Positions 42,937-50,537 of a DNA stretch of 54,295 nucleotides are shown here, one piece after another. The notes beneath the pieces are model-generated. The model ran no database searches and was not told the origin of the DNA. It was given only the letters and a program-made list of their open reading frames with translations. The position numbers and the translations under genes were made by a program. The number at the start of each line of letters is the position of its first letter. The stretch's first letter is position 1. This DNA comes from Bacteroidales bacterium. Lineage in GTDB: Bacteria > Bacteroidota > Bacteroidia > Bacteroidales > Bacteroidaceae. The DNA is taken from positions 1 to 54,295 of the forward strand of contig JAUMXY010000017.1 of the NCBI GenBank assembly GCA_030528885.1, written 5' to 3'.

Positions 42937-42997
42937 GCACCCCTCGGGTCCGATGCACCGTACCCCTCGGGTCCACCTTGCCGCACCCCTCGGGTCC
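42937..42997. repeat. Mini-palindrome array, family A (locus 3)
   Basis: Units GCACCCCTCGGGTCC, GTACCCCTCGGGTCC and GCACCCCTCGGGTCC start at 42937, 42960 and 42983, exactly 23 nt apart, with spacers GATGCACC and ACCTTGCC. This locus lies in the divergent region and within the predicted leader of the ABC operon. Confidence 0.9.
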
Positions 42998-43028
42998 GCC
43001 TTGTGTCTTTACGATGTTTGTTGTATTA

Positions 43029-43060
43029 GTGTACTACTTAAATAATACACTGCAAAAGTA
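43029..43060 (-). promoter_or_regulatory. YtrA-type operator and -7 box of the ABC operon
   Basis: Minus-strand TACTTTTG at 43053-43060 is the -7 box. Directly downstream, 43029-43050 is a perfect interrupted dyad, GTGTAnTA-6 nt-TAnTACAC, overlapping the expected transcription start. YtrA-type GntR regulators are known to bind such half-sites. Binding here would block the promoter of the operon that encodes the regulator. Confidence 0.75.
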
Positions 43061-43147
43061 TGCTGTTTTCTTGAAACTTCCAAGCAAAAGGGAGAGGAAA
43101 TGCTCTTATTTAACATTTATTTAACATTCGCTGTCAAAAAAATGTCG

Positions 43148-43155
43148 TATCTTTG
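43148..43155 (+). promoter_or_regulatory. -7 promoter box of the Nif3-like gene
   Basis: TATCTTTG, 60 nt before the ATG at 43216. It overlaps the alternative TTG start at 43153, which is therefore rejected. Confidence 0.55.
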
Positions 43156-43215
43156 CAGGCGAAATGCGGCAAGACCTGTTCAAAAGGCTCTATTTATCAG
43201 CGCATTTCAAACGAC

Positions 43216-44019
43216 ATGAAAGTAAAGGAAATCTTAGGTGCCCTTGAAGAGTTCGCTCCTTTGGCCCTGCAAGACGGCTACGATAATGCGGGATTGCAGA
43301 TTGGATTAGCAGAGGATGCAGATGCTACAGGGGCATTGTTGTGTCTTGACGTCACTGAAGACGTTGTGGATGAGGCTGTACGGAAAGGCTGCAACCTCAT
43401 TGTGAGCCATCATCCGCTCTTGTTCCGTCCGCTGAAGTCGATAGCGGGCCGCGACTACGTAGAGCGCGCAGTGATGAAAGCCATCAAGCAGGATGTTGCC
43501 ATCTATGCGGCGCATACGAACTTAGACTCGGCTCACGGCGGCGTGAACTTCAAGATGGCAGAGAAACTCGGATTGCAAGATGTGGAATGGCTGTCGCCCA
43601 AGATGCAGTATGTGCGTGGCGAGGAAGAGCTGACGGCAGGCGAAGGCATCATTGGCACCCTGAAGACCCCCATGTCGCAGAATGAGTTTATGGAAAAAGT
43701 GAAGGAGACATTCTCCATCAAGTCGCTTCGTTCCAACGCAGCCAGCAAGCAGACCATCAGCCGCGTGGCGCTGTGCGGCGGGTCGGGAGCATTCCTCATT
43801 CCCAAGGCCGTAGCGGCAGGAGCTGATGCGTTCCTGACGGGCGAGATAGGCTACCACCGCTTCTTCGGCTATGAGCCGTATGTGCTCTTGCTGGAGATGG
43901 GGCACTATGAGAGCGAGCAGTTCACGCTGGAGATACTCCGCGGCATCATTGCCGAGAAAGCCCCGGGATTGCCCATTCTCTCAACTGAATTGAAGACAAA
44001 TCCAATTATCTATTTATAA
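43216..44019 (+). CDS. Nif3-like dinuclear metal-centre protein
   Basis: A 267-residue protein of the NIF3/DUF34 family, which form hexameric rings with a two-metal site. Metal-binding motifs are VSHHPLLF (residues about 62-69), AHTNLDSAHGGVN and a C-terminal GHYESEQFTLE. The start at 43216 gives MKVKEILGALEEFAPL. Some members act as GTP cyclohydrolase-type or metal-chaperone proteins, but the role in bacteria is unclear. It lies 8 nt before the zinc-ribbon gene, a pairing widely seen in Bacteroidota. Confidence 0.92.
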   Translation: MKVKEILGALEEFAPLALQDGYDNAGLQIGLAEDADATGALLCLDVTEDVVDEAVRKGCNLIVSHHPLLFRPLKSIAGRDYVERAVMKAIKQDVAIYAAHTNLDSAHGGVNFKMAEKLGLQDVEWLSPKMQYVRGEEELTAGEGIIGTLKTPMSQNEFMEKVKETFSIKSLRSNAASKQTISRVALCGGSGAFLIPKAVAAGADAFLTGEIGYHRFFGYEPYVLLLEMGHYESEQFTLEILRGIIAEKAPGLPILSTELKTNPIIYL

Positions 44020-44027
44020 CAAAAACA

Positions 44028-44846
44028 ATGGCAAAGAAAAAAGAAAATCCTTCAGAGATGCCTGTAGAGGACCGCTTGAAACACCTCTACCAGCTTCAGA
44101 CTATCTTGACAGAGATTGACCGTATCCGTACACTCCGCGGCGAGCTTCCGCTCGAAGTGGAGGACCTTGAGGACACCATCGAGGGTCTCAAGACTCGCAT
44201 AGGCAAGACTGAGTCGGAGATTGCAGACTTGCGTTCAAAGATTTCTGAGTTCAAAGGCAAGATTGAGCTTGCCAACTCTCAGCTCGCTACCTACAAGGAG
44301 CAGATGGACAATGTCCGCAACAACCGCGAGTATGACCTCCTGAACAAGGAAATCGAGTTCCAGAACCTTGAGGTGGAGCTTTGCAACAAGCGCATCCGCG
44401 AGGCTCAGAACATGGAGCAGTCAAAGAACGAGTACCTGGCAAAGAGCAAGGATGACCTGGATGGACGCCTGCAAGACCTTGAGGTGAAGAAGAACGAGCT
44501 TGACGAAATCATTGCCGAGACAAAGGCTGATGAAGAGAAGCTTCGCGAGAAGGCTAAGAATCTGGAAACAATGATTGAGCCACGTCTCTTGCAGAGCTTC
44601 AAGCGTATCCGCAAGAACTGCCGCAACGGTCTTGGCATCGTGTACGTGCAGCGTGATGCCTGTGGAGGTTGCTTCGCCAAGATTCCGCCACAGCGCCAGC
44701 TCGATGTGCGCATGCGCAAGAAGGTGATTGTTTGCGAGTATTGCGGACGCATCCTGATTGACCCAGAGTTGGCAGGTGTGAAAGCAGATGCTCCTGCTGA
44801 CGAAAAGCCAAAGCGCAGAAGCCGCCGCAAGAAGGAAGAAGAGTAA
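44028..44846 (+). CDS. Coiled-coil zinc-ribbon protein (CT398-like)
   Basis: A 272-residue cytoplasmic protein. Residues about 15-185 are a long coiled coil (heptads around LEDTIEGLKTRIGKTESEIADLRSKI). The C-terminal part has a C4 zinc ribbon, CGGC...CEYC, and ends in a Lys/Arg-rich tail (PKRRSRRKKEEE). The family is linked to flagellar or secretion chaperoning in some bacteria; in Bacteroidota it is simply conserved next to nif3. It is followed by a strong terminator. Confidence 0.88.
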   Translation: MAKKKENPSEMPVEDRLKHLYQLQTILTEIDRIRTLRGELPLEVEDLEDTIEGLKTRIGKTESEIADLRSKISEFKGKIELANSQLATYKEQMDNVRNNREYDLLNKEIEFQNLEVELCNKRIREAQNMEQSKNEYLAKSKDDLDGRLQDLEVKKNELDEIIAETKADEEKLREKAKNLETMIEPRLLQSFKRIRKNCRNGLGIVYVQRDACGGCFAKIPPQRQLDVRMRKKVIVCEYCGRILIDPELAGVKADAPADEKPKRRSRRKKEEE

Positions 44847-44859
44847 ACAAAGATAAAGC

Positions 44860-44899
44860 AAAAAGAACCGTGACTGAGATTTCAGCCACGGTTCTTTTT
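44860..44899 (+). terminator. Intrinsic terminator after the zinc-ribbon gene
   Basis: AAAAAGAACCGTG (44860-44872) pairs with CACGGTTCTTTTT (44887-44899), followed by more T. The rest of the 44847-45169 gap holds the hairpin repeat at 44988-45003 and no coding sequence. Confidence 0.8.
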
Positions 44900-44987
44900 A
44901 TTACGCGAGTTCGATATGAAGAGTCGCTCTGCGATGCATTCTCAATTATTTAATTAGTCTTGGAGATAAAGGAAATATCACAGATTT

Positions 44988-45003
44988 GAGCCTTGCGAGG
45001 CTC
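44988..45003. repeat. GAGCC-TTGCGn-GGCTC hairpin repeat, copy 1
   Basis: GAGCCTTGCGAGGCTC follows AAATATCACAGATTT. Two more copies with TTGCGC in the centre are at 50319-50334 and 50538-50553; the last is preceded by AAATATCACGGATGA. The shared upstream block shows the three are one dispersed element. Confidence 0.75.
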
Positions 45004-45169
45004 GCCAGCCCCTTCGCATGCACACCGCCTGCGCCTTGTTTCGTGCGCCGCTGTCTGAATGTTGCCGACACAGCCTGCCTAATATTTGCGACATGGTGTG
45101 GCGAGAGAGTGCTGAAGATGCTGCATCCCTGAATGTAAAACTACGCCAGTTGATATAAGAAGCTATGCC

Positions 45170-45871
45170 TCACCAAAGTCCCCTTTTTTTCTTGTCATTC
45201 CTGAAAAAAGTTATCCCGAAACCGAAGCCATTACCTATCGTGGGCAGTTGCTCTGTCGGCACACGCATCCCGATGAAGGATCTCAAGATTTCCCTACAAC
45301 CTCGCACCCCTCCGATAAGCCTGAATTGCACGGGATGCCTCACATAGATTTTTGCAGCAAGTATATATCCATCTCTGTCTATATCAAAAGTAACATCCCG
45401 AAATTGATAAGGGTACAATTTTTTGATTATCGAGTCTGTCCCAACAGGCAAGAGATGATATATTGTGCTGTCAACCCATGATTGGATATATTCAGCATGC
45501 TTATTCATATAGATAATGAATTGCTTTTCCTTTTCATGTAGTTGGTCAAGCCCGTTCACTCCTGGAGGTACAGGTGGCATCAGCTGTTTACTTGTTCGGA
45601 ACTGATGATTGGCTAATGATACTCGGTAGCTTATCGTTTCATGCTTAGAGTCCTTTGTCATTTCACTGACAACCATCATGCTGTCCCCTTCCTGCATGAT
45701 ATAACATGTATCAAGTATAAGAATCCATAAACTGTCATCTGCTTGTGACTTATACTTAATGTCAGAATCGGCTTTGGCTTGAACGCAAAAGGATAGCAAT
45801 AAAAGGCAGGAAATTGGGAATAAGAAGCCAACCCTATAAAAGATTTTTTGTATTTGATGTATATATATCAT
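45170..45871 (-). CDS. Secreted protein of unknown function
   Basis: A 233-residue protein with an N-terminal hydrophobic segment (VGFLFPISCLLLLSFCVQAKA, about residues 14-34) that reads as a signal peptide. The body contains several segments of a beta-rich domain (SLWILILDTCYIMQEGDSMM, FDIDRDGYILAAKIYV) and ends FFRNDKKKRGLW. I do not recognise the family. It follows the HExxH protein gene by 62 nt on the same strand and may be the last gene of that cassette, for example as an accessory or protective protein. Confidence 0.5.
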   Translation of the reverse strand: MIYIHQIQKIFYRVGFLFPISCLLLLSFCVQAKADSDIKYKSQADDSLWILILDTCYIMQEGDSMMVVSEMTKDSKHETISYRVSLANHQFRTSKQLMPPVPPGVNGLDQLHEKEKQFIIYMNKHAEYIQSWVDSTIYHLLPVGTDSIIKKLYPYQFRDVTFDIDRDGYILAAKIYVRHPVQFRLIGGVRGCREILRSFIGMRVPTEQLPTIGNGFGFGITFFRNDKKKRGLW

Positions 45872-45933
45872 CGCTTCAAAATGTTATAAAATCAATAGTG
45901 GTTTATTATATTCAACAATAAGAAGGTGTCTAT

Positions 45934-46908
45934 CTACTGTACCCTTATACCAAGTTCATTCAACAACTCACTCCAGTTATAGCTATAATTGTCTTTCCAA
46001 GTAGGAAATTCATCATTATACTTGTCATTATTATATTTTAATGCGGCATCCGACGTCTCAAACCATGTTCTGGCATACGCATCAAGAGCACTATAAATTT
46101 GAGATGTAACCGTAAACTCCCCATTTTCTCCTTTTTTTATATAGTAGTCTAACCAGTCCCATTCATCATCACGTCCCTGCTCATAGCCTATAGCTCTTGC
46201 AAATAACTTAGATACAGCATAGGCCTGATATTCTATATTCACCAAATCTTCATGTTGCATGGAATTATTAAGTACATTTTTCTGGAAGAAGTGAACAACT
46301 TCGTGTACACGAGATGTAAAGGAGGTCATGGCAGATGCCTCCATTGCAATCATATTCGCATTTGGATTGTAATGGGAATTTGGCACCTCTTTTCCATTGA
46401 CAATCATGGAATTCTCAAATATGTATAAGTCAACATTGTATTGCTGTAACTTCATTATCATTTCATTAGTGAATTTGTCCGTAAATTCCGAGCATGAAGC
46501 CGCATTCTGTACTTGTTGGTTCGAATTTGAAGAGCCACCGTTTCCTCCTCCACTTCCAGTACTTCCATTTCCTCCACCAGCAGAGCCTCCACTTCCCCCC
46601 GAACTGTTACTTCCGTTTCCTGTGTTACTGTTTCCACTTGTTCCTGTATTATTTCCATCTCCATCACTTGAATTATTATTATTGCCTGGGTCAGAAAAAG
46701 GATCAGAACTATCAGGCCAGCATGATGTATCTAAATCAGAATGCTCTGAATCTGATATGTCCATACTATTTGAAGAGGCTACAATTTGTACTTCTGGCAA
46801 ACAATATCCCAGTCCTTTAACATAGCCACCTTTCCAGGTTCCAGCATCTAACATTGCCTCATACTCCTCCAGTGAGTAAGGGTTTGATAATGTTCCTTTT
46901 GTATTCAT
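45934..46908 (-). CDS. Exported-type HExxH protein with leader-like N-terminus and Ser-Gly linker
   Basis: A 324-residue protein in three parts. Residues 8-40 (NPYSLEEYEAMLDAGTW, KGGYVKGLGYC) form a short conserved-looking N-terminal motif; I recall similar starts on varied Bacteroidota proteins and suspect an export or maturation tag, unverified. Residues about 75-130 are a low-complexity linker of Gly, Ser, Asn and Thr with repeated Ser-Gly dipeptides. Residues about 138-324 hold a globular domain with His202-Glu203-Val-Val-His206 (HExxH) and a downstream ENIE-type Glu226 in NIEYQAY, consistent with a zinc metallopeptidase fold. It has no classical signal peptide. It lies 5 nt after the GT14-methyltransferase gene, so it is co-transcribed with glycan genes. 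Confidence 0.65.
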   Translation of the reverse strand: MNTKGTLSNPYSLEEYEAMLDAGTWKGGYVKGLGYCLPEVQIVASSNSMDISDSEHSDLDTSCWPDSSDPFSDPGNNNNSSDGDGNNTGTSGNSNTGNGSNSSGGSGGSAGGGNGSTGSGGGNGGSSNSNQQVQNAASCSEFTDKFTNEMIMKLQQYNVDLYIFENSMIVNGKEVPNSHYNPNANMIAMEASAMTSFTSRVHEVVHFFQKNVLNNSMQHEDLVNIEYQAYAVSKLFARAIGYEQGRDDEWDWLDYYIKKGENGEFTVTSQIYSALDAYARTWFETSDAALKYNNDKYNDEFPTWKDNYSYNWSELLNELGIRVQ

Positions 46909-46913
46909 AATGA

Positions 46914-48389
46914 TTATTTACTTTGAATTATTATATCTTTGCCTTTTTTTCTATAAATTGTGCAGATATTCGCCGATGTTGAAATTACTCGTATACGAGC
47001 TGTCATATATTCATCTTTATCAAAACCATTTTCACGCATCATTTCTTTTATTGATTCCCAATCAAATGGATGACATATTGTACCATCTACATTCTGTGAA
47101 GTTTGGCTCAAAATGATATAATGTGATGACAAATTGCATAAATTGCTTATAGCCATTCTTCTTTCATTTTCTGGAATATATTGAAGAACATCTTTACAGA
47201 CAACTAAATCCCAAACTCCTAAAAAATCAAGTTCACCAACTAAATTTGCCACCCCACAAAGCTTCTCTCCATCTTGAAGTATTCGCTCGGATAGAGACGG
47301 AGTATAAGGGTTACTATCATAGCCATCAAAATTCAAATCAAGTCTCCGCCACTTGGATACATAATAACCAGAACCACATCCCATATCCAAGGCCTTGGAT
47401 ACATTTACTTCTCTGCAGAATTGTGCCACAAAATCAGAAAATGATGCATCAAAACCATATTTGAGGAAACCGTCATATTGCCATCCTCCATTCTGATTTT
47501 GTATGACATCTTTGTCACACAATAAATATTGGTCTATTAATTCAAGTAGAGGTTCGCTAACAGGATATTCAATTTTGCGCGCAAATAAATACTCATTACT
47601 TAACAAATGAAAAAAATGTTCAGAACTCAAGTTAGCAGGTCTATTCCCATTCTCGTTTTTCCAACGTATATATCTATAATTAGAGTTCTCTATTTTTTCT
47701 TTGTCTATCAGATTTACTAATACAGTGGTGATATACGACTCTTCTGGGGCAAATGTCATCCACATCTTATTATAGAAAGCAGGTTTTGTATTTGTATAGT
47801 CTAATAGAATCTGGGTAGCCTCTCTTGTAATGGAGAACCATTGAGATCCACCATACAAATGATCAAACTCATCGGGAATAGGGCGCTTTATGCCTTTTTC
47901 CTGCTGCGCTTTCACTTGTTCCCATACCCAATGCCTAGGATGAGCCTTTTCACTGGCATAATCATATGGATAGTAATATTGAAAACGACTGAATGTATTG
48001 TTTTCCCATCTTGGATGAGGCAAATGAGTATATTGTATAAAAACTTTACCACTATTTTTCTCAAAGAAATCCAGAAAATAACTCAATGGACGTACAGGAT
48101 AGTCTTGCCCACTTATCAAATGGAAATAATCTGCATCTGATTCCTCGTAAGCCACTTTCAGCAAATTCATTTCACAATCAAGCACACTTGTGCCGCCCCA
48201 ATGCACAGAATGAGTCTGCAAAACCCTCTTCACTTGTGGAAGACTTTGAATATCACTTATTTCCTCCTTTGTTATTAAGCTCTTTTGGTCAATGTGGATG
48301 AATACATCACAATTTTTGACGAAGAATGCAGCCAATCGTTTGAGTTGAACGGCATTTTTATGTGCCATTATCATTATAGCATGTTTCAT
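46914..48389 (-). CDS. GT14 (core-2/xylosyltransferase-type) glycosyltransferase fused to a SAM methyltransferase
   Basis: A 491-residue fusion. The first about 285 residues are a Branch/GT14 domain: MKHAIMIMAHKNAVQLKRL start, VHWGGTSVLDCEMNLLK, LISGQDYPVRP, GSQWFSITREA and FAPEESYITTVL, the last with the expected catalytic acid. GT14 includes animal core-2 GlcNAc-transferases and peptide O-xylosyltransferases. Residues about 330-480 are a class I methyltransferase with motif I ALDMGCGSGYYVS, the GYDSNPYT loop and VVCKDVLQYIPE. One protein could therefore add and methylate a sugar. It is followed directly by the HExxH protein gene. Confidence 0.85.
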   Translation of the reverse strand: MKHAIMIMAHKNAVQLKRLAAFFVKNCDVFIHIDQKSLITKEEISDIQSLPQVKRVLQTHSVHWGGTSVLDCEMNLLKVAYEESDADYFHLISGQDYPVRPLSYFLDFFEKNSGKVFIQYTHLPHPRWENNTFSRFQYYYPYDYASEKAHPRHWVWEQVKAQQEKGIKRPIPDEFDHLYGGSQWFSITREATQILLDYTNTKPAFYNKMWMTFAPEESYITTVLVNLIDKEKIENSNYRYIRWKNENGNRPANLSSEHFFHLLSNEYLFARKIEYPVSEPLLELIDQYLLCDKDVIQNQNGGWQYDGFLKYGFDASFSDFVAQFCREVNVSKALDMGCGSGYYVSKWRRLDLNFDGYDSNPYTPSLSERILQDGEKLCGVANLVGELDFLGVWDLVVCKDVLQYIPENERRMAISNLCNLSSHYIILSQTSQNVDGTICHPFDWESIKEMMRENGFDKDEYMTARIRVISTSANICTIYRKKGKDIIIQSK

Positions 48390-48471
48390 ACGCGTTCCAG
48401 AAATTTATTAGAATTTATTTTTTCAAAAGATACATTTAAGCATGATTAAAAATCTAATTCTATGATAAATT

Positions 48472-49143
48472 TTATCTTAATAGCGTCTGTACATAAAACG
48501 GCTTCATTTCTGCCACAATGTAACAACTGATTAAGCGTTCTGCAAGAAAGGACATTGCTCTCTGCTGATATTGGATATTATCATATCGAAAATCACGACA
48601 AGCCTTTTCTATATATTTTTCAGGTTTCATATTCATACCCCATTTTTTATCCAAAGCAAATAGTATAGGAAATAACCATTCACATAAAGAACAAAAATCT
48701 TCCCAACGCATTACAAAGCAGCAAAACGGGACAAAGGTTTTTGACTTCAGGAGATAATTGGTATATTTATTATCGTCCCCATACTTATCGTTTATTACAT
48801 CGATTGCATCATAATAGTCTTGATAGTTATGATAAGCCTTGAAATGTCCAAACACATAACAATTATTATTGATAGCGAGCACCTGGCATTGTCCGCTTTC
48901 TATAGGAATTAAATGAGTGAACTTTCGACGATAATGACAGAAGCCCACAAAGTCGCTTCGTCTATTATTTTTCCAAACCCAATAGAGGGTAACCAATTCA
49001 GAGTAGAAAGGATTCAGATAATTAATGTTATCTCCTTCTATATTCGTATCATTTCCCCTAAACAGATGATATGTATCATCTTCCTGCAAATGAAATTCTT
49101 CTATTTGGGTGTCGCAATGGTATGTAATCCAGATATTTGTCAT
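48472..49143 (-). CDS. DUF4422 glycosyltransferase
   Basis: A 223-residue protein. The block NPFYSELVTLYWVWKN followed by DFVGFCHYRRKF is the hallmark of DUF4422, a family found in capsule and O-antigen clusters and generally taken to be glycosyltransferases. The C-terminal MSFLAERLISCYI segment also matches. It is somewhat shorter than typical members (about 240-260). Its sugar is unknown. It lies 12 nt after the UDP-glucuronate decarboxylase gene and 82 nt before the GT14 fusion. Confidence 0.85.
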   Translation of the reverse strand: MTNIWITYHCDTQIEEFHLQEDDTYHLFRGNDTNIEGDNINYLNPFYSELVTLYWVWKNNRRSDFVGFCHYRRKFTHLIPIESGQCQVLAINNNCYVFGHFKAYHNYQDYYDAIDVINDKYGDDNKYTNYLLKSKTFVPFCCFVMRWEDFCSLCEWLFPILFALDKKWGMNMKPEKYIEKACRDFRYDNIQYQQRAMSFLAERLISCYIVAEMKPFYVQTLLR

Positions 49144-49155
49144 TTTATCATGCTT

Positions 49156-50121
49156 TTAATTAAGGAGAATCTCTTTCTTGAAGTATTCAATCGTTTTTAG
49201 CAAACCTTCTTCAATACCTATACGTGGTTGCCATCCATCCAGCAGTTTCGTGGCTTTGGATATATCAGGACATCGTTGTTGTGGATCGTCTTGAGGGAGA
49301 GGATAATATACGATAGGCGAGCTAGAACCTGTCAAACGTAATATCAAATCTGCAATTTCTCCAATATTCATTTCGTGAGGATTCCCAAGATTAATAGGTG
49401 TGTGTGGCACATCATCTGCCATCATCCTGAGAACTCCTTCTATCAAATCGTCTATATACTGCAAAGAGCGTGTTTGTTTACCATTCCCATATATAGTGAG
49501 TGGTTTCCCTTGTAGTGCCTGCACAATAAAATTGCTAACTACACGCCCATCGTTTATTGCCATTTTCGGTCCATAAGTATTAAAAACACGGACTATACGA
49601 GTATCAATGCCATACTGTTCCTGATAATCATGAAATAGCGTTTCCGCACCACGTTTCCCCTCATCATAGCAACTTCGTGGTCCATACATATTCACATTAC
49701 CCCAATAATCTTCACGTTGGGGCGAAATCGATGGATTACCATACACTTCACTTGTGGAAAAGTGCAGTATACGAGCGTTTTTTTCTTTGGCTAATTCAAG
49801 CAGGTTTTTCGTTCCTACTACAGAAGTAAGAAATGTATGCACGGGGTCTTTTTGATACTGAGCAGGAGAAGCTGGACAAGCAAGATTATAAATCTCATCT
49901 ACATCACAATCTATTGATAACGCATTTATTACATCATGATTCAGGAACATGAAATTTTCTTCCTCTATAAATTTAGCAATATTATTCAACCTCCCTGTAG
50001 AAAGATTATCCACACACACAATGTTACGACCTTCTTTCAACAGCCTTTTGCAAAGATGGTAGCCTATAAATCCTGCTCCACCTGCAACAATTGTACACCG
50101 TACTCTATTATCATACTTCAT
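49156..50121 (-). CDS. UDP-glucuronate decarboxylase (UDP-xylose synthase type)
   Basis: A 321-residue extended SDR. TIVAGGAGFIGYHLCKRLL is the NAD-binding motif. The blocks EIYNLACPASPAQYQKDPV, STSEVYGNP, RSCYDEGKRGAETLF (catalytic Tyr and Lys) and FNTYGPKMAINDGRVVSNF are characteristic of UDP-glucuronic acid decarboxylase. The enzyme oxidises and decarboxylates UDP-glucuronate to UDP-xylose. It is the first gene after the promoter at 50175-50182, so supply of UDP-xylose is apparently dedicated to the downstream glycosyltransferases. Confident on family; UDP-apiose/xylose or related activity cannot be fully excluded. Confidence 0.9.
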   Translation of the reverse strand: MKYDNRVRCTIVAGGAGFIGYHLCKRLLKEGRNIVCVDNLSTGRLNNIAKFIEEENFMFLNHDVINALSIDCDVDEIYNLACPASPAQYQKDPVHTFLTSVVGTKNLLELAKEKNARILHFSTSEVYGNPSISPQREDYWGNVNMYGPRSCYDEGKRGAETLFHDYQEQYGIDTRIVRVFNTYGPKMAINDGRVVSNFIVQALQGKPLTIYGNGKQTRSLQYIDDLIEGVLRMMADDVPHTPINLGNPHEMNIGEIADLILRLTGSSSPIVYYPLPQDDPQQRCPDISKATKLLDGWQPRIGIEEGLLKTIEYFKKEILLN

Positions 50122-50174
50122 AACTTTTAGCTCATCAATAGGAATCGGTAAAAAACGAAAAACTTTTTATTTGG

Positions 50175-50207
50175 CAAATATAGCAACAATAGATGAAACA
50201 ACCAAAA
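50175..50207 (-). promoter_or_regulatory. Promoter of the UXS-GT cassette
   Basis: Minus-strand TTTTG (50203-50207), 20 nt, TATATTTG (50175-50182), 53 nt before the first ATG. No other promoter-like box was found between the cassette genes down to 45170, so one transcript is likely. Confidence 0.65.
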
Positions 50208-50318
50208 TGATTAAATAAAAATATATGCAAATCGCTGAGAAAGCGAAAGTCAACTCAAAGATTCTCAATCATTAGCATACCCATTAAGAGAGAGAATGGA
50301 AGGAATGGCAGGGATGAG

Positions 50319-50334
50319 AGCCTTGCGCGGCTCT
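50319..50334. repeat. GAGCC-TTGCGC-GGCTC hairpin repeat, copy 2
   Basis: A perfect GAGCC/GGCTC pair around TTGCGC, preceded by GGGATGA. See the entry at 44988. Confidence 0.75.
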
Positions 50335-50411
50335 GGAAGAGGGAATAGTTGCAGTCAGCAACGTAAAAAAATCTGTGGAATCAGAGGCATCCGTGAGAAA
50401 ATCAATTTCAT

Positions 50412-50493
50412 ATCCGCTCAATCTGCTCCATCGTTCCAACGGAGCATGTCTATAAACATACCGTTTCGCGATGATTAAGCAGATTGAGCGGAT
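50412..50493. repeat. Element bounded by 16-bp perfect inverted repeats
   Basis: ATCCGCTCAATCTGCT (50412-50427) and its exact complement (50478-50493) enclose 50 nt. TGCTCC/GGAGCA forms an inner pair. The size (82 bp) and perfect ends suggest a miniature inverted-repeat element or a strong cruciform; target duplications were not obvious. It lies between the two hairpin repeats at 50319 and 50538. Confidence 0.6.
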
Positions 50494-50537
50494 TACTACG
50501 ATTTACTTTTATTCTCTCACAGAAATATCACGGATGA

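Noticed and set aside
3479-42997. The regularly spaced repeats could be CRISPR arrays
   Set aside because: Repeats are only 15-16 nt, spacers 7-8 nt, copy number 3-4, no cas gene is present, and repeats are nearly perfect palindromes; CRISPR repeats and spacers are each normally above 20 nt.
45170-45871. Secreted protein as immunity factor for the HExxH protein
   Set aside because: Position fits, but no sequence feature supports immunity; it is kept as unknown.
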